From: Macrococcoides epidermidis
Lineage (GTDB): Bacteria > Bacillota > Bacilli > Staphylococcales > Staphylococcaceae
Reading direction: 5' to 3' (one strand)
Assembly: GCF_042659445.1 (NCBI RefSeq)
Contig: NZ_JBHSSR010000015.1
DNA length: 54,981 nucleotides
How positions within the stretch are numbered: the stretch's first letter is position 1; every line of letters begins with the position of its first letter. The translations under genes were made by a program, and so were the position numbers. Shown piece by piece: positions 9,695 through 18,893 of the stretch. The notes under the pieces were generated by a model. It saw only the letters and a program-made list of their open reading frames with translations. It was not told the origin of the DNA and made no database searches.

Positions 9695-9752
9695 AAAGAA
9701 ACTTATCAATTGGTTTGGAGACGTCTGAATCAATAACTAAGTTTATATATTT

Positions 9753-9790
9753 AAGTAGCACACACTCTATGAGTGTGTGTTACTTTTTTT
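9753..9790 (+). terminator. Terminator of the third surface gene
   Basis: The hairpin AAGTAGCACACACTC / GAGTGTGTGTTACTT is followed by a T-run, 58 bases after the stop codon. Confidence 0.85.
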
Positions 9791-9904
9791 ATGATTTTTT
9801 GTAATCAAACTGTTACATTTATATGTTTGAATTTTCAGATAATGGTAGATATAATATATTAAATATAGATTATATATTACACGATGAAAAGGAGCGGATA
9901 ATGT

Positions 9905-10039
9905 ATGGAACAGTTATTAGCACAACTGAACCTATTCGCCGTAGGTCCAAATAATGCAATTGTATCTTCTCTGATCATCGGTGCATTAACCGTAGTGGCG
10001 ATGATTATTGATAAAACGAAATCAGATGAAAGTGATTAA
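9905..10039 (+). CDS. Small membrane peptide (44 residues)
   Basis: A short gene missed by long-ORF filters. It encodes MEQLLAQLNLFAVGPNNA, then one hydrophobic helix (IVSSLIIGALTVVAMII), then a charged tail DKTKSDESD. AAGGAG at 9889-9894 fits this ATG (10 bases) or an overlapping out-of-frame ATG at 9901 that would give only 17 residues. The single helix with acidic tail is unlike Fst-type toxins, which have basic tails. It lies between two unrelated units, downstream of a terminator and 558 bases before capA. Function unknown; protein-coding status rests on RBS, start and composition. Confidence 0.55.
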   Translation: MEQLLAQLNLFAVGPNNAIVSSLIIGALTVVAMIIDKTKSDESD

Positions 10040-10597
10040 GCATGAAATAAATTTATGCTAATTACTTTCATTTTTTCAATTTATACTGATTTATCTCAAA
10101 TATATCATTCTACACTTCTACAAATTAACTTTATTTTATATATTTTAATATTTACATAAAATACACAAATTTTACTTGAAAATATATAACTTTCTATTTT
10201 AAATAAGTCCCTAAAAACTTTAGATGTTAAACTACTAATTAACAATTAGAAATAGAAATTTTTATAAATTTTACAGAAATGTAACATTGAATGATAATTG
10301 TATAAAATAAATAAAGTCATTTTCACTAAACTTTTTGTTAAGAAATATTAAGAAAAATAATAAATAATCAGTAATATAAAGGTATTAGTAAAATGTTTAA
10401 GATGTTAACTGATTCACAAGTTTATGTTATTTAGCATCTATATTCATTATATAAGAATAAATATACATTTATTTTGTAACAAATTTGTAATATAAGATTT
10501 ATACCATAAAAATGGAATTTTGTTCTATTCACTTTGAATGAAATTACACGTATATTAAGTTAAGAAAAGAATAAATCAGAGTTACTTAGGAGGAAAC
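10040..10597. other. AT-rich intergenic region upstream of the capsule operon
   Basis: About 560 bases of very AT-rich DNA without a supported ORF. It must hold the capsule promoter and its control sites. An imperfect palindrome (GCATGAAATAAATTTATGC, 10040-10058) lies directly after the small peptide gene and may help to terminate it. No unambiguous -35/-10 pair could be chosen because many TATA-like hexamers occur. Confidence 0.4.
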
Positions 10598-11278
10598 ATG
10601 GAAGAAGTCATTGATTTAAAAGAAATTATTGAAATACTGAAGAAGAATTTAAAACTAATTCTTGGATTAGCTATTACATTTGCATTACTTGCAGGTCTCG
10701 TATCATTTTTCTTAATTAAACCAACATATCAATCGGAATCGCAAGTCATCGTTAATCAGAAGGGTAAAAATGCCGATGTCTATAACAATCCAGGAGAAGT
10801 TCAAACAAACTTACAATTAATTAATACATATTCTCAGATGATTAATTCCAAAGTAATCAGAAAGCAAGTAGTAGATCAATTGAATTTAGATGTAACTGAA
10901 AAGTCATTGCAACCAATGATATCTGTGACAAGTGAAGCAGAATCTCAACTTATGAAAATCAATGTAGCTGGTCCTGATAAAAAAGAGACAGCTCAAATTG
11001 CAAATGCTTTAGCTGATATCGCTCAAAAAGAAGTAAAACGCGTAATGGGCGTTGATAACTTATCAGTATTCTCAAAAGCAGATGTTAATGAAGAGACAGC
11101 TCCTATTAAACCGAAACCATTAATGAATATTATTGTAGCAGGATTATTAGGATTAATTCTTGGTACTGCAATTGCTTTCATGCGTTCAATGCTAGATACA
11201 CGTTTGAATACAGAAGAAAAAATTGATAAATATATCGGTCTACCAACGCTTGGTAAGATTTATACGATAGAAAAGTAG
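10598..11278 (+). CDS. capA: Capsule chain-length/kinase-activating protein CapA (Wzz-like)
   Basis: A polysaccharide co-polymerase of the Wzz family, 226 residues, first gene of the capsule operon. It has a short cytosolic N-terminus, TM1 at about 20-40, an extracellular Wzz domain, TM2 at about 175-195 (LMNIIVAGLLGLILGTAIAF) and a cytosolic C-terminus that in S. aureus activates the CapB kinase. The split arrangement (CapA membrane protein plus separate CapB kinase) is typical of Gram-positive capsule systems. RBS AGGAGG 7 bases before ATG. The next gene starts 8 bases downstream. Confidence 0.93.
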   Translation: MEEVIDLKEIIEILKKNLKLILGLAITFALLAGLVSFFLIKPTYQSESQVIVNQKGKNADVYNNPGEVQTNLQLINTYSQMINSKVIRKQVVDQLNLDVTEKSLQPMISVTSEAESQLMKINVAGPDKKETAQIANALADIAQKEVKRVMGVDNLSVFSKADVNEETAPIKPKPLMNIIVAGLLGLILGTAIAFMRSMLDTRLNTEEKIDKYIGLPTLGKIYTIEK

Positions 11279-11285
11279 GTGCGCT

Positions 11286-11987
11286 ATGTTTAAGAAAAAG
11301 AGAAGAAATAATATCAATCAATTAGAAATAGTGAATCGACCGAAGTCGGTTATTTCAGAACAAATCAGAACGTTACGTACGAATATCTTATTTACTTCTG
11401 CAGATGTACAAATTAAAAAGATGCTTGTAACTTCTTCAGAACAAGGTGAAGGGAAGTCTACTATTTCCGCAAATCTAGCTACATCTTTCGCGCAAGCTGG
11501 TTATAGAACATTACTTATTGATGCCGATTTACGTAAGCCTACACAGCATAAAATCTTTGAACAAATGAATGTAAAGGGACTCTCTAATTTAATAGCAGGA
11601 CAAGTTGATATGGAAGATACGATTAAAGTAGATGTGTTACCTGGTTTAGATATTTTAACATCAGGCCCAGTTCCTCCAAATCCTGCAGAACTACTGGGTT
11701 CTTTAGCGATGGAAGATTTGTTGATAAAACTTAGCGAAATGTATGACTTAGTGTTATTAGATACACCACCAGTCTTAGCGGTGGCTGACTCTCAAATCCT
11801 TGGAAACTTAGTTGATGGATCATTACTTGTAGTGAATTCAAAACTTACACACCGAGACAAAGTAGTTGATGCAAAGAATCAATTGGATAAAAGTTCTTCA
11901 AAAACATTAGGGATAGTATTAAATGATTTAGATAAAAAAGACGATGGGGATTATTACTATTACTACGGAGAAAAAACAGAAAGCTAG
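11286..11987 (+). CDS. capB: Capsule tyrosine-protein kinase CapB
   Basis: A bacterial tyrosine (BY) kinase of 233 residues. Walker A SSEQGEGKSTIS, Walker A' LLIDADLRKPT and Walker B LVLLDTPPV are present, and the C-terminal tyrosine cluster (GDYYYYYGEK) is the autophosphorylation site in this family. With CapA it controls capsule chain length and, in S. aureus, modifies CapE, CapM and CapO. The cognate phosphatase gene capC, which normally follows in S. aureus, is absent here: capE follows directly. Confidence 0.95.
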   Translation: MFKKKRRNNINQLEIVNRPKSVISEQIRTLRTNILFTSADVQIKKMLVTSSEQGEGKSTISANLATSFAQAGYRTLLIDADLRKPTQHKIFEQMNVKGLSNLIAGQVDMEDTIKVDVLPGLDILTSGPVPPNPAELLGSLAMEDLLIKLSEMYDLVLLDTPPVLAVADSQILGNLVDGSLLVVNSKLTHRDKVVDAKNQLDKSSSKTLGIVLNDLDKKDDGDYYYYYGEKTES

Positions 11988-12004
11988 AGAAAAGGGTGGA
12001 GTAA

Positions 12005-13042
12005 TTGTTTGATGGTAAAATACTTTTAATTACAGGCGGAACGGGTTCATTCGGTAATGCTGTTATGGAGAAGTTTCTTGAAACAGATATTAAAGAAATT
12101 CGAATTTTTTCTCGTGATGAGAAGAAACAAGATGATATGCGTAAAAAATATAATAATAATAAGTTGAAGTTTTATATCGGTAATATCCGTGATGAGAGTA
12201 GTTTAAATATTGCAATGAATAAGGTAGATTATGTATTTCATGCAGCAGCATTGAAACAAGTACCATCTTGTGAATTTTTCCCACTCGAAGCTGTAAAGAC
12301 AAATATAATTGGTACAGAGAACGTCTTAAATACTGCAATCAGAAATAATGTTAAGAAAGTTATTTGTCTTTCAACTGATAAAGCAGCTTATCCTATTAAT
12401 GCAATGGGAATTTCTAAGGCAATGATGGAAAAAGTGTTTGTCGCAAAATCTAGAACGATTGATCCTGAGGATACTGTGATTTGTGGTACACGCTACGGAA
12501 ATGTTATGGCTTCAAGAGGTTCTGTTATTCCATTATTCATTGACCAAATTAAAAAGGGAGAACCTCTTACGATTACTGATCCAACTATGACACGTTATCT
12601 AATGAATCTGGAAGAGGCAGTAGATTTAGTGACGCATGCATTTGAACATGCCAATACAGGGGACATAATGGTTCAAAAATCACCTGCTTCAACTGTAGGG
12701 GATTTAGCACAAGCTTTAATTGAATTATTTGAAGTAGATAGTGAGATTAAAGTCATCGGTACGCGACATGGTGAAAAACATTATGAAACGCTATTAACAA
12801 GAGAAGAATATGCAAGAAGTGAAGATATGGGAAATTACTTTAGAGTTCCTGCTGATGCAAGAGATTTAAATTACGAAGATTATACAGAAGAAGGTAAAGA
12901 AGAGCTTTCGGTTGATGAAGAATATAATTCGATGAATACGAAACAACTAAGTATAGAAGAAATTAAAGAAACACTTCTAAGCTTACCTTATGTACGTAGA
13001 GAAGTAGAAAGATTTAAAGCACGCAAGTCTATAGAACTTTAA
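12005..13042 (+). CDS. capE: UDP-GlcNAc 4,6-dehydratase/5-epimerase CapE
   Basis: First enzyme of UDP-N-acetyl-L-fucosamine synthesis from UDP-GlcNAc. 345 residues (S. aureus CapE is about the same). The NAD(P)-binding motif is GGTGSFG near residue 9, and the active site STDKAAYPINAMGISK has Met in place of the usual SDR tyrosine with Lys four residues on, a hallmark of inverting UDP-GlcNAc dehydratases. The start is TTG at 12005, chosen because GGGTGGAG lies just upstream and the protein then begins MFDGKILLITGG as in relatives. capF and capG follow. Confidence 0.95.
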   Translation: MFDGKILLITGGTGSFGNAVMEKFLETDIKEIRIFSRDEKKQDDMRKKYNNNKLKFYIGNIRDESSLNIAMNKVDYVFHAAALKQVPSCEFFPLEAVKTNIIGTENVLNTAIRNNVKKVICLSTDKAAYPINAMGISKAMMEKVFVAKSRTIDPEDTVICGTRYGNVMASRGSVIPLFIDQIKKGEPLTITDPTMTRYLMNLEEAVDLVTHAFEHANTGDIMVQKSPASTVGDLAQALIELFEVDSEIKVIGTRHGEKHYETLLTREEYARSEDMGNYFRVPADARDLNYEDYTEEGKEELSVDEEYNSMNTKQLSIEEIKETLLSLPYVRREVERFKARKSIEL

Positions 13043-13061
13043 CAATATAGGAGGTTAAACG

Positions 13062-14168
13062 ATGAATATTGTAATTACCGGTGCCAATGGATTTGTAGGC
13101 AAGAACTTGTATGAAGAACTTTCAAGAAATGAAACATATAATGTGATAAAAATTACCCGTGACAGTTCAGAAGAATTCTTAAAAGCTGCTTTACTAGAGG
13201 CGGATTTTATATTTCATTTGGCGGGTATCAACCGACCAGAAACTGAAGCGGAGTTTAAAACTGGGAATGTTGATTTTACTAATAAAGTTATTGATTATAC
13301 ACTACTAAATGAAAAGAAACCAAGTGTTCTATACTCTTCGTCAATACAAGCTGAAAACGATAATCCATATGGCAACAGTAAAGCAGAGGCTGAATCATTA
13401 TTTGATAGTTTAAAAAATAATGGAAACCAAGTGTATATTTATCGATTAAATAACCTTTTTGGTAAATGGTCAAAGCCTAATTACAATACAGTCGTTGCAA
13501 CTTTCTGTCACAAAATTGCACGTGATGAAGAAATTCAAGTGAATGATCCAAATGTGGAATTAACATTGAACTACATCGATGATGTATTGAAAGAATTTAA
13601 ACGTGCGTTGCAAGATCAACCGACATTAAAAGATGGATTTGGTGTTGTACCAAATGAACATACTGTAACTCTTGGAAGAATTGCAGATACGATTAAACAA
13701 TTTAAACAAGACCGTATCGATAGAACGTTACCTAAACTAGATGATGAATTCGAGAAAGCATTGTACAGTACATATTTAAGTTTCTTACCAACTGATCAAT
13801 TCAGCTATCCGTTAACCATGCATAAAGACGACCGTGGGTCGTTTACAGAATTTATCAAGACATCGGATAGAGGCCAAACATCAATTAACATCTCTAAACC
13901 TGGAATTACGAAAGGGAATCACTGGCACCATACGAAGAACGAGAAATTCTTAGTAGTGGCTGGAAATGGTGTAATTCGCTTTAGAAAGCCGGATGAAGAT
14001 GAGATTTATGAATACTTTGTATCAGGAGATAAGTTAGAAGTTGTCGATATTCCAGTAGGATATACACATAATATAGAGAATCTAGGGGACACGGATATGG
14101 TTACAGTAATGTGGGTTAATGAAATGTTTGATCCGGAAAATCCAGATACGTACTTTTTGGAGGTATAA
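13062..14168 (+). CDS. capF: Bifunctional CapF (C3-epimerase and C4-reductase) for UDP-L-FucNAc
   Basis: Second step of UDP-L-FucNAc synthesis. 368 residues, matching S. aureus CapF. An N-terminal SDR reductase domain (GANGFVGKNL; residues ~1-245) reduces C4, and a C-terminal cupin domain (~250-368, KGNHWHHTKNEKFLVV with the metal-binding histidines) epimerises C3. RBS AGGAGG. It is followed two bases later by capG, so the two are tightly coupled. Confidence 0.95.
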   Translation: MNIVITGANGFVGKNLYEELSRNETYNVIKITRDSSEEFLKAALLEADFIFHLAGINRPETEAEFKTGNVDFTNKVIDYTLLNEKKPSVLYSSSIQAENDNPYGNSKAEAESLFDSLKNNGNQVYIYRLNNLFGKWSKPNYNTVVATFCHKIARDEEIQVNDPNVELTLNYIDDVLKEFKRALQDQPTLKDGFGVVPNEHTVTLGRIADTIKQFKQDRIDRTLPKLDDEFEKALYSTYLSFLPTDQFSYPLTMHKDDRGSFTEFIKTSDRGQTSINISKPGITKGNHWHHTKNEKFLVVAGNGVIRFRKPDEDEIYEYFVSGDKLEVVDIPVGYTHNIENLGDTDMVTVMWVNEMFDPENPDTYFLEV

Positions 14169-14170
14169 AG

Positions 14171-15292
14171 ATGAAAAAATTAAAAGTAATGACGGTTGTT
14201 GGGACGAGACCTGAGATTATCCGCTTATCTGCTGTGATTAATCGATTAGAACAATCGGAAGCAATTGAACATGTGTTAGTACATACTGGACAAAATTATG
14301 ATTATGAACTAAATGAAGTATTCTTTAACGACTTTAAGTTACGTAAACCAGACTACTTCTTAAACGCAGCAACGGGAACAGCAGTTGAGACAATTGGAAA
14401 TATACTAATAGCGATTGATCCAATACTAGATGAAGTGAAACCAGATGCGTTCTTAGTATTAGGAGATACAAATAGCTGTTTATGTGCGATAGCAGCGAAA
14501 CGTAAGCAGATACCGATATTCCATATGGAAGCGGGGAATCGTTGTTTCGATCAACGTGTGCCGGAAGAGACGAACCGTAAGATTGTTGACCATACATCAG
14601 ATATTAATCTGACATATAGCACAATAGCGAGAGAATATTTATTACGTGAAGGATTGCCGGCAGATAGAGTAATTAAGACAGGCAGTCCGATGAAAGAAGT
14701 TATTAACTCAAGGTTAGAAGATATCGAGCAATCAGATGTATTATCACGTTTGAACTTAAAAGAAAATGAATACTTTGTAGTATCAGCGCATAGAGAAGAG
14801 AATATTAACTCAGATAAGAACTTTGTTGAATTAGTAGAAGCGTTAAATGCTGTAGCTGAGAAATATAATTTACCTGTAATTATTAGTACGCATCCAAGAA
14901 CACAAAAGAGAATTGATGCACTAGGAATTAAGTTCCATGACTTAATCCAAACACTTAAACCACTTGGATTTAATGATTATATTAAATTACAAAAATCAGC
15001 TAAAGCAGTATTAAGTGACAGTGGAACGATTAGTGAAGAAACGTCAATTTTAGGGTTAAAATCATTAAATATTCGTGAAGCACATGAAAGACCTGAAGCA
15101 ATGGAAGAAGCAAGTGTAATGATGGTAGGTGTATCGAAAGATCGTATCTTACAAGGGCTAGCTGAAATTGACGCTAAAGGCAATGAATCAAGAATAGTAG
15201 CTGACTATGATATTGATAATGTTTCAGAAAAAGTAGTGAAGATTATTATTTCTTATACGGATTATGTAAATAGAAATGTGTGGAAGAAATGA
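14171..15292 (+). CDS. capG: UDP-N-acetyl-L-talosamine 2-epimerase CapG
   Basis: Last step to UDP-L-FucNAc, by C2 epimerisation. 373 residues, WecB/MnaA fold: the opening VGTRPEIIRLSAVI, the HTGQNYDYELNEVFF segment, the VSAHREEN loop and LSDSGTISEE are all present. S. aureus CapG has about the same length. It overlaps the start of the next gene by a few bases. It should not be confused with the housekeeping UDP-GlcNAc 2-epimerase; the capE-capF-capG order decides this. Confidence 0.93.
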   Translation: MKKLKVMTVVGTRPEIIRLSAVINRLEQSEAIEHVLVHTGQNYDYELNEVFFNDFKLRKPDYFLNAATGTAVETIGNILIAIDPILDEVKPDAFLVLGDTNSCLCAIAAKRKQIPIFHMEAGNRCFDQRVPEETNRKIVDHTSDINLTYSTIAREYLLREGLPADRVIKTGSPMKEVINSRLEDIEQSDVLSRLNLKENEYFVVSAHREENINSDKNFVELVEALNAVAEKYNLPVIISTHPRTQKRIDALGIKFHDLIQTLKPLGFNDYIKLQKSAKAVLSDSGTISEETSILGLKSLNIREAHERPEAMEEASVMMVGVSKDRILQGLAEIDAKGNESRIVADYDIDNVSEKVVKIIISYTDYVNRNVWKK

Positions 15293-16380
15293 GGAGTGAT
15301 ATATGTATAGTAAGTTTAATGAATTTAAAACACTCCTCCTTAATTAGTTTATTTACTAATTATCTAGAAGATAAGAATATTTCATATGATATCATTTATG
15401 CAGATAAATATGGGATAGAGGAAAAAAATAATGCGAAAAACATATATAAATTTGAATTAAAATTTAAAGATACAACATCAAAAATTCAAAAAGTAATTAA
15501 GTATATAGAATTCGCTAAATTTGCTAAGAACATTTTAAAAGAAAATGACTATAAGTTAATTATTGTTTGGCGCACAGAAACTGCACTATTATTATTTAGA
15601 TACTTATATTTTTCAAAGAGTAAGTTTATATTAAATATACGAGATTATTGTTTTGAAAAAAATGTGATAATACAAAGTTTAATAAAAAAATTAGTAGATA
15701 AATCAACTTTTACTGCAATCTCATCAAAAGGTTTTTTAAGATTTTTACCTAGAAGTAATAAATATATTTTTGTTAATAGTTATAATAAAACAATTTTACC
15801 AAATGAAATAGAGAAAAATATGAGAGCATCAAAGCCAATTAATATTTCATTTATTGGATATGTAAGATTTATAGATCAAGATATAAATCTAATTAATGAA
15901 TTTAAAAATGATGAAAGATTTACACTATCATTTATTGGAGCAGGTTCTGAGAAACTGAGAGATTTTATTAAAGAAAATAAAATAAAAAATGTAATTTTAG
16001 AAGATGGATTTCCAGTAGATGAAACAATGAGATACCTAAGAAATGCTGATATTATTAATAATCTTTATGGAAGCGGCATAATTTCATTGGACACTGCCAT
16101 ATCTACAAGATATTATCACTCAGTACTGTTGAATAAACCAATTCTAGTATCGGAAGGTACTTATATGAGTACCCTAGTCGATGAAAATCAAGGATATAAA
16201 GTAAATATTTATAATGGATTAGCTGATAAGATTTATGATTGGTATTTAAAAATAGATTTTGAAAAGTTATACCTAGATAATCAAAATAAGTTAAAGGAAA
16301 TAATTAAAGAAGACATTGAATTTATCGATGAATTAAATAAAATTTTCGAAGATGGTGGAAAATATCAAACAGTTATTTAA
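15289..16380 (+). CDS. Capsule glycosyltransferase (serotype-specific)
   Basis: A putative GT-B fold glycosyltransferase of about 363 residues. The C-terminal half has the family pattern: INISFIGYVRF, FTLSFIGAGSEKL, NVILEDGFPVDET, then a nucleotide-sugar loop near STRYYHSVLLNKPIL. There is no signal peptide, and the protein is Lys/Asn/Ile rich. ATG at 15289 is preferred to GTG at 15280 because it gives MRSDICIVSLMN, but the RBS is poor and the start is uncertain. It marks the beginning of the strongly AT-rich cassette that determines the serotype. Donor and acceptor cannot be deduced. Confidence 0.72.
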   Translation: MRSDICIVSLMNLKHSSLISLFTNYLEDKNISYDIIYADKYGIEEKNNAKNIYKFELKFKDTTSKIQKVIKYIEFAKFAKNILKENDYKLIIVWRTETALLLFRYLYFSKSKFILNIRDYCFEKNVIIQSLIKKLVDKSTFTAISSKGFLRFLPRSNKYIFVNSYNKTILPNEIEKNMRASKPINISFIGYVRFIDQDINLINEFKNDERFTLSFIGAGSEKLRDFIKENKIKNVILEDGFPVDETMRYLRNADIINNLYGSGIISLDTAISTRYYHSVLLNKPILVSEGTYMSTLVDENQGYKVNIYNGLADKIYDWYLKIDFEKLYLDNQNKLKEIIKEDIEFIDELNKIFEDGGKYQTVI

Positions 16381-17797
16381 TATTTTTTTTATTGTAACTT
16401 CTTTATTGAGTTTATTCATAGTTGTTATTAAACATGGAACTCTTTCTAGCGGATATGAGTCTTTGTTTATTTTGCCAGCTTTTTATGCTATATCTACAAC
16501 CATTCTTATGAACATGTTTTTTAACAAAGGATTTAATTTTACTTTATTAGGGATAGTATTTATGCAATGGATTAGATTTGTTCTTTTACCTATCCTCTTA
16601 GCACTATCTAATGGTAAAGAAGGTTTTAATTACATCAATCCATCGGCTATCAGCTTAAACCTATCTATTTTTTTGATGGTAGTTGAATTATTTGCTTCGT
16701 ATATTTTTGCTGCAATTTTATTTATGTATTTTTTAAATAAATCATCAAATGGAAAAATAAAAGATAATCAACCAACATCATTATTAGGAAACTATTATAT
16801 TTATTTTGTATTTGTCTTATTTTCAATATTTATTCTGATATTTAAAGGAATACCCGAAGGAGTAGTAAGATTTTTTTATATTGCCATTGATGGAACAAAT
16901 GGTAGAGTGGGAGATAACAAAGAGACTAGTAATGTGTTGATTCAATATATAATAACTAGTGGTGCATTTGTATTCTTTATGATTACAACTTGGCATATGT
17001 ATGAGCTATACAAAAAGAATGGTAAAAGAATTTACTATTATATTTCTCTTATTGCAGCATTATATAATGTATCAATAATTGTTGGAGAACGAAGAACGGC
17101 ACAAATATATATTGCAATAGTTACCATATACATATTAATTCAACTATACCCTAAATTTAAAAAAAATATAATATTTACAATCTGTGGTGTAGCGTTTGTA
17201 ATTTTATTGTTTATGAGTATTTATAAATTCTTTGGTGCATTTGCAACGGGATCATATATTACAGCTATTCAGAATTCCAATAATGATATTTCATTTTGGG
17301 CAAGAACATTTCAAAGTTATTATTTTGGACCAGAAAATATTGCTTCAGTAATTGAATTTTCAGATAAACATCAACTTGACATGAAACAGTTATTTTATGA
17401 TAACTTACGAAGTATTTTCGGAATAAATTTTTTAATAGACAAATCAGCTTACGTAACTTCGCAAATATATAACTTATATATTTATAAAGGTGTACAAACA
17501 ACAGGACATGTAATATCTTCAGTGGGATATGGATATTTATATTTTGGTATTTATTTTAGTTCATTTTTTGCATGTTTTAATATATTTATTTCTACTTTAC
17601 TTGAACGAATGGCAAAACATTCTGACAAGATCGAAGTGAAATTTATATTAACATATCTGTTAATTAGATTTTGTACTAATCTTTATGTAAATAGTCCAGC
17701 ATTAATTACATTCAGTACAATATTATTGGGCACTACAGGATTGGTGGTTATGTTTTCTTCAATTTTTAAAAATAGAAAGTCTCTGAAAGGATATTAA
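16352..17797 (+). CDS. Capsule repeat-unit polymerase Wzy
   Basis: A 481-residue membrane protein with about 10-12 predicted helices and a long central extracellular loop (roughly residues 290-370). This plan is typical of Wzy polymerases, which have little sequence conservation. It starts inside the end of the preceding glycosyltransferase (29-base overlap) and is followed two bases later by another glycosyltransferase. The same cassette has a Wzx flippase, so this is the only candidate polymerase in the operon. Confidence 0.8.
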   Translation: MVENIKQLFNIFFIVTSLLSLFIVVIKHGTLSSGYESLFILPAFYAISTTILMNMFFNKGFNFTLLGIVFMQWIRFVLLPILLALSNGKEGFNYINPSAISLNLSIFLMVVELFASYIFAAILFMYFLNKSSNGKIKDNQPTSLLGNYYIYFVFVLFSIFILIFKGIPEGVVRFFYIAIDGTNGRVGDNKETSNVLIQYIITSGAFVFFMITTWHMYELYKKNGKRIYYYISLIAALYNVSIIVGERRTAQIYIAIVTIYILIQLYPKFKKNIIFTICGVAFVILLFMSIYKFFGAFATGSYITAIQNSNNDISFWARTFQSYYFGPENIASVIEFSDKHQLDMKQLFYDNLRSIFGINFLIDKSAYVTSQIYNLYIYKGVQTTGHVISSVGYGYLYFGIYFSSFFACFNIFISTLLERMAKHSDKIEVKFILTYLLIRFCTNLYVNSPALITFSTILLGTTGLVVMFSSIFKNRKSLKGY

Positions 17798-17798
17798 T

Positions 17799-18893
17799 AT
17801 GAAAATACTAATAATTTCTTATGGTATTTATGAATCAGATGGTCGTTTACAATCACTAGAGCAAGTTTTTAAGAATATTGGAGATACAGAAGTTTATGCA
17901 ACAACTTTTTTAACTGGTAATAAAATGTTTTCAATAGATAAGAATGACTACTTAAACCCTAAAAAAATTCTAAGTTTTTACAAGGAAGTAATGTTAAAAA
18001 AGAACATAAAAGATTTTGATGTAATTGTACTTGATAATTACTTTGTTTCACCGATTGGTATGATTTTAAAAAACTTGTATCCTAATAAAGTTTTTATTCA
18101 AGATGTCCGCGAGTTATATTTGTTTCCAGATTTACAAACACTAAAGAGCAAAGTATTTATTTTTAGTGAGTATAAAATGATGATGAAGAGTGATATTATC
18201 TTAGTTGCAAATAAATTTAGAGCAACCATAATGAAAAAAATATATCATGATATACCTAGTCCAATTGTCTTTGAAAATGTTCGTTTTTTACCGCTAGCGC
18301 TTAATAATAAAAATAATTATGATCATTTAATTGATAAAAACAAATTTAATATTATTAGTACAGGTGGATTATCAGTTTCAAGAGGTATTTTAGATATTCT
18401 AAATGGTGTAATTGGAGTAGATGATAATTTTCATATGTATATTGTTGGAGGTGGGACTAACAATGACATTAAAGTGGTGAATGAATTTATCAGTGATAAT
18501 AGCTTGGAAGAAAAAGTAACTTTGATAGATAAAGTACCGATGTATGAATTGAAAGGTTTAGTATCAAAATGTGATGTGGGAGTAGTTAATTATCACAAAA
18601 AAGATCTGAATAATCTATATTGTTCATCTGGAAAAATTTATGAATATTTAAATGAAGGTTTACCAATAATATGCACTGACAATCCGCCTTTAAAAGAGTT
18701 TTGTGAAACTACAGATGTTGGTTTATCTGGAAGTGATTTTAGAGAGATGATAACAGAAATGTATCTTAACTATTCACGTTATAAAAAGAATGTGAATAGT
18801 TATATAATCAATATTTCTCCTCAAAATTACAGTAAAATGATCTCATTACAAATTGAAGATTCAATGAGGAAGAAAAGAAATGAAAATAAATGA
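17799..18893 (+). CDS. Glycosyltransferase, GT4-like
   Basis: 364 residues. The C-terminal domain has the GT4 signature: FNIISTGGLSVSRG (after the linker), MYIVGGGTNNDIK, VTLIDKVPMYELKGLVSKCD, and SSGKIYEYLNEGLPIIC with the E-x7-E-like phosphate/sugar site. It is part of the capsule cassette, so it adds one residue of the repeat unit. It overlaps the flippase gene by 14 bases. Specificity unknown. Confidence 0.83.
   Translation: MKILIISYGIYESDGRLQSLEQVFKNIGDTEVYATTFLTGNKMFSIDKNDYLNPKKILSFYKEVMLKKNIKDFDVIVLDNYFVSPIGMILKNLYPNKVFIQDVRELYLFPDLQTLKSKVFIFSEYKMMMKSDIILVANKFRATIMKKIYHDIPSPIVFENVRFLPLALNNKNNYDHLIDKNKFNIISTGGLSVSRGILDILNGVIGVDDNFHMYIVGGGTNNDIKVVNEFISDNSLEEKVTLIDKVPMYELKGLVSKCDVGVVNYHKKDLNNLYCSSGKIYEYLNEGLPIICTDNPPLKEFCETTDVGLSGSDFREMITEMYLNYSRYKKNVNSYIINISPQNYSKMISLQIEDSMRKKRNENK

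Noticed and set aside
9901..9954. 17-codon ORF from ATG 9901
   Set aside because: It ends after 17 codons with a basic, non-hydrophobic sequence; the overlapping 44-residue frame is more convincing, although the RBS fits both.
15276..15302. ATG at 15276 as start of the capsule glycosyltransferase
   Set aside because: It is in a different frame from the glycosyltransferase; in-frame candidates are GTG 15280 and ATG 15289.
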